Assembly (NCBI GenBank): GCA_008360975.2
Contig: CM039179.1
Location: forward strand, 60,364,666-60,428,665
DNA length: 64,000 nucleotides
Direction of reading: 5' to 3'
Source of the DNA: Lichenostomus cassidix
Taxonomy: Eukaryota; Chordata; Aves; Passeriformes; Meliphagidae
In this document: positions 61,001 to 64,000 of the stretch, piece by piece
Position numbering within the stretch: position 1 is the stretch's first letter
Layout of the letters: the number at the start of each line of letters is the position of its first letter
Made by a program: the position numbers and the translations under genes
The notes under the pieces: model-generated
Seen by the model: the letters and a program-made list of their open reading frames with translations, nothing else
The model's database searches: none
Told to the model about the DNA's origin: nothing

Positions 61001-64000
61001 GCACATTTATAAAGCTTTGTTTGACTTCTAATTTGTTCGTGCATATATATGTACATAGGCAAATATATATGTTTCAGTGCTTCAAGCGCTGTGTCCACTT
61101 GCCCCACAAGCAAAGGAGAGTCCCCATGTTGGTGAGAGGCTGCAGATCCATCAGAAAAGTGTCCCTCTGAGCTCACTGGTCCCTCTGAGCATGCTGATCC
61201 CCGGGCTGACTCTTGCTAAGCTCAGATCCCCAGGGATGTTTGCTGGTGCTCTGGCAGCACCTCCCTGTCTCCCTGGCAGGAACAGCACTTCCCTTGCCAT
61301 GTGCCACAGCTCGGGGAGCACATGTGCTGCTGCTCTGAGCCACAGCTGCAAAGTAGGGGAAATGCAGGTGGGAGAGAAATTCAGGGGGTGCCCTGGCCCC
61401 AAAACGTGGCAGCTTGAAGGGCAAATGGGCAGCTGTCACTGGACTTGGAAGAAAGCTCGGAGCAGCCAAAAAACCAGTTCACAAACATGAAATGTTTATT
61501 AACAGCCAGCGCTTTTTTCCCACTAAAGGTAGCAACCAGGCAAGAGATATAAAACTGTTTTGCTGACGGTCATCACGATGAAAAATTCCTCCTTCTCCAA
61601 AGCATGGTGATAACCATGGAAAACCCTTCACTCCCTTATCTGAGGTGACCCCACTGTCTCCAGCATGCAGCTCCCTCAGGCTCTCTCCCCAGCCCCACAC
61701 CTTTGCAGATAGATTGGGTGAGCAGGGAAATGTGGGTGCTGCCAATTCACCCAGAGATCCTCGTGCTGCTGCGACTTCCTCAGTTTTATGGGGTGCCTGT
61801 GGAAGCATCCAATGTCACTCACTCCAATATGAGAAAACTATCATCCCCATTAAACTCATTTCTATAGGATTACCTCTCTCTGGAATGCTCCTGGACAGGC
61901 AGCTCTTCATCTCATAGGCTTCCAACACCAATTTAGCTCAGCTAAGCCTTTCCCTGTGTCAATAGACTGGTGGAAGATGAAATATGCAGAGGCTGTGTCC
62001 TGCCAATAAATCCTGGTTTCTGCTCTGAATATTCACCTAACCCTTCAGCAATTTGTTTTCCAATCGTGCTTTTGCAGAACAGCCTTCATTCTCATCTTGA
62101 AACTGCCTGTTGCAATTTTATAATATTCTGTGGGAATAGGACATATCTAGTCCTTCCTCTGGGACTCAGCAGTGCAGAAAGCTTTTCCTCTCTGTTCTCT
62201 GGCTCCCTTTAATACTACCTGACAGTAGGAAAGTAGCACTTGATATGTCATTCCTTGTCTGTGCCTGGCTATTGAAATTCTCATTTTCACTCACCATAAC
62301 ATATTTTCCCAGAATGAGCTACACATGTGGACTCACACCAGGACCAGGCAACCTGCACTGGAAATAATGAAGGTTTTTGGTACACAGTTTTTTGGCTAAA
62401 ATTTTACCAAAAGCTAGTTCAGGCCATTTCACTACCAAAACTGCAGGCCTGAAGTCATTGCGGTTTCTGCATTGCAGACAGCTGCATTAAGTCATATAAA
62501 AAATCTGATGAGATCTTCCAAGAGGCAGCCACCAAAGCTTCCCTCTGCGTCAGCTTGGCTGTCCTCTGCCCTGGAGATAGGCAGTCCCAGGTCCCTGAGA
62601 CCAAAAGAGTCTGTTAGGTTACTGCCAAAAAGGAGAGAGCACTAAGAGTCAAGAGATTCGGGCTTGTTTCCCAGATTGGAAACAGTTGTCCTTTATGGCC
62701 TTGTGCAAAAACACTTTTTCTCTGCTTCCTCTGGGTCTTATCAAGAAAGCTGGAACAGCATTTCCTTACTCCCTGACCTGTCCTGAAGAGCAGAGGGTAA
62801 AGTTTTGAAGAGAAGGAGCTGGGGCTTCCTACAAATGGATGCAGCACAACCAGGTCCTGCCCTGGGAGGAGTGGGGGATGGCAGGATCACTTTCTGAATG
62901 CAGAGAGGGATAACCCAGCTGGATGTTTCTTTAAACTCCCTGATACACCATCAGAGGTTAGGAACAGCTACAGTTTCCTCAAGATCAACAGGGATCATAT
63001 TCCCCACCGAAAAGCCTTCATGGGTCACCAGAAGTTTACAGCCCTCCAACCTTAGGACACTTTGCCTTCTCTGGTGAGGCCATGGTTTTATGGGAATAGA
63101 GCATTTATGGGAAGAGGATGGCTTTCACCTGGTGTGGCAGAAAACCACCTGGCAGCAAGGCTTACACAATTTTGCACAGTTTTATGCACAATTTTGCACA
63201 ATCTGTTTTGCTCATCAGTACTACAGCTTTCAAACCCTTCAGGAGAAGTTCTTTTGTTTCCCAAATATTTTTGTTTTCTGCAATACCTTTCAAGAAATTA
63301 TAATTGTAAATGCCACCAGGTGATTTTCTTGCAAGCAAGCCTTCCCAGGTTTTAGCACCTGAATGAATTTGGTTTCATGCTGGGAAATGTGCAGATCTTA
63401 CACCAGGTTGCACACTGAACAGGAACATTACCATGGGATGAGGAGTTTTCTTTTTACCTAGGTATTAATTTCAAGGGATCCTTCCTTAGACCAGACTTCG
63501 ACTGGAGATTTTTGAAGGAAGTGACTGACCTGCATACTGACAACCTGCGCTGGCATTTCACTCCAAATCTCTGTGTGTCTGATGTCTCCACCACTGGTGA
63601 GCTGCAAGGAGCAAACTTCTGCTAGGATCCAGCAGAGCAACAACACAAACTGCCCAGAAAAGCAGCACATTAATTTCAATGAGGCCCTTGAATGACAGTG
63701 TTTTGCATGTCCCCAGTGAGAGACAAAACCATTCATGCTGCTGTGCCAGTCAGGGCCGCAGCCAAGTGGGCTTGGGAGCAGGAACAGCTGGATTTCAGTG
63801 GACTGTTAAAGTGTTGCAGCCAAAAGCCATCATTGTGGACCTGCTCACATACCACAGACCTCTGGAGAAGATCATCTGCATAATTACAAGGATCACAGAT
63901 CTTGCACTTCCCCTGTCAATGAACATTTTCCTTTTGGGTACAGTACGTTCCTGCAGATTCCAACGATAAACTGCTCTAATGGTCTTTGCAGTCACCTGAT
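58021..64000. other. Intergenic sequence, no gene recognised
   Basis: The right 6 kb contain only short open frames (at most 137 codons, near 61.1-61.5 kb) without recognisable domains, an A-rich tract at about 58104-58118, and an AT-rich low-complexity stretch at about 59400-59455. The sequence near 62640-62750 weakly recalls an old SINE core. No RNA gene or LTR is supported. Confidence 0.6.

Noticed and set aside
62640..62750. Possible MIR-type core ('ccttgtgcaaaaacactt')
   Set aside because: Too short and diverged to separate from chance without a profile search.
1..64000. CRISPR arrays, bacterial operons, tRNA or rRNA genes
   Set aside because: No regularly spaced repeats, no ribosome-binding/operon structure and no tRNA-like A and B box pairs noticed; the window is vertebrate nuclear DNA.

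Overview
This is vertebrate nuclear DNA and almost certainly avian. Several truncated CR1 LINEs of the bird/reptile type are present, some keeping the diagnostic 3' end (a copy of the 'ccttccaaccc ... attctgtg' tail). There are also two solo LTRs with intact target-site duplications, and the first gene matches amniote TSC22D1. The exact species or order cannot be read from the window. There are no operons, CRISPR arrays, bacterial or phage features.

Layout. (1) Positions 1-1149, minus strand: 5' coding part (383 codons, running off the left edge) of the large first exon of TSC22D1, long isoform. (2) About 900-2920: a dense CpG island holding the TSC22D1 5'UTR and its likely promoter. It contains a minus-strand TATA box, a short upstream ORF, stacked G-tract motifs on the transcript strand, and CA and TG microsatellites on either side. 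(3) About 2982-64000: 61 kb upstream of the gene with no recognisable protein-coding gene. It behaves as a gene desert with scattered retroelements: a 1.4 kb class III (ERVL-like) solo LTR at 8723-10130, a 442 bp solo LTR with a 4 bp duplication at 31005-31446, CR1 fragments near 17.5, 42.7, 43.5, 46.5 and 56.7-58.0 kb, and remnants that look like old MIR-type SINEs near 24.5 and 46.1 kb. The remainder is unique, mostly AT-rich DNA with a few non-coding stretches that could be enhancers.

TSC22D1 encodes a transcriptional and signalling regulator with a C-terminal TSC box and leucine zipper, which lie outside this window. In other vertebrates the gene stands beside a large non-coding interval, so the natural reading is that the 61 kb is its upstream regulatory landscape. 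I did not find a convincing new multi-gene system. The items most worth a second look are a possible terminal coding exon for a small tail-anchored protein near 53.2 kb, a 16 bp perfect hairpin near 11.8 kb, the G-quadruplex-rich 5'UTR of TSC22D1, and the two solo LTRs.
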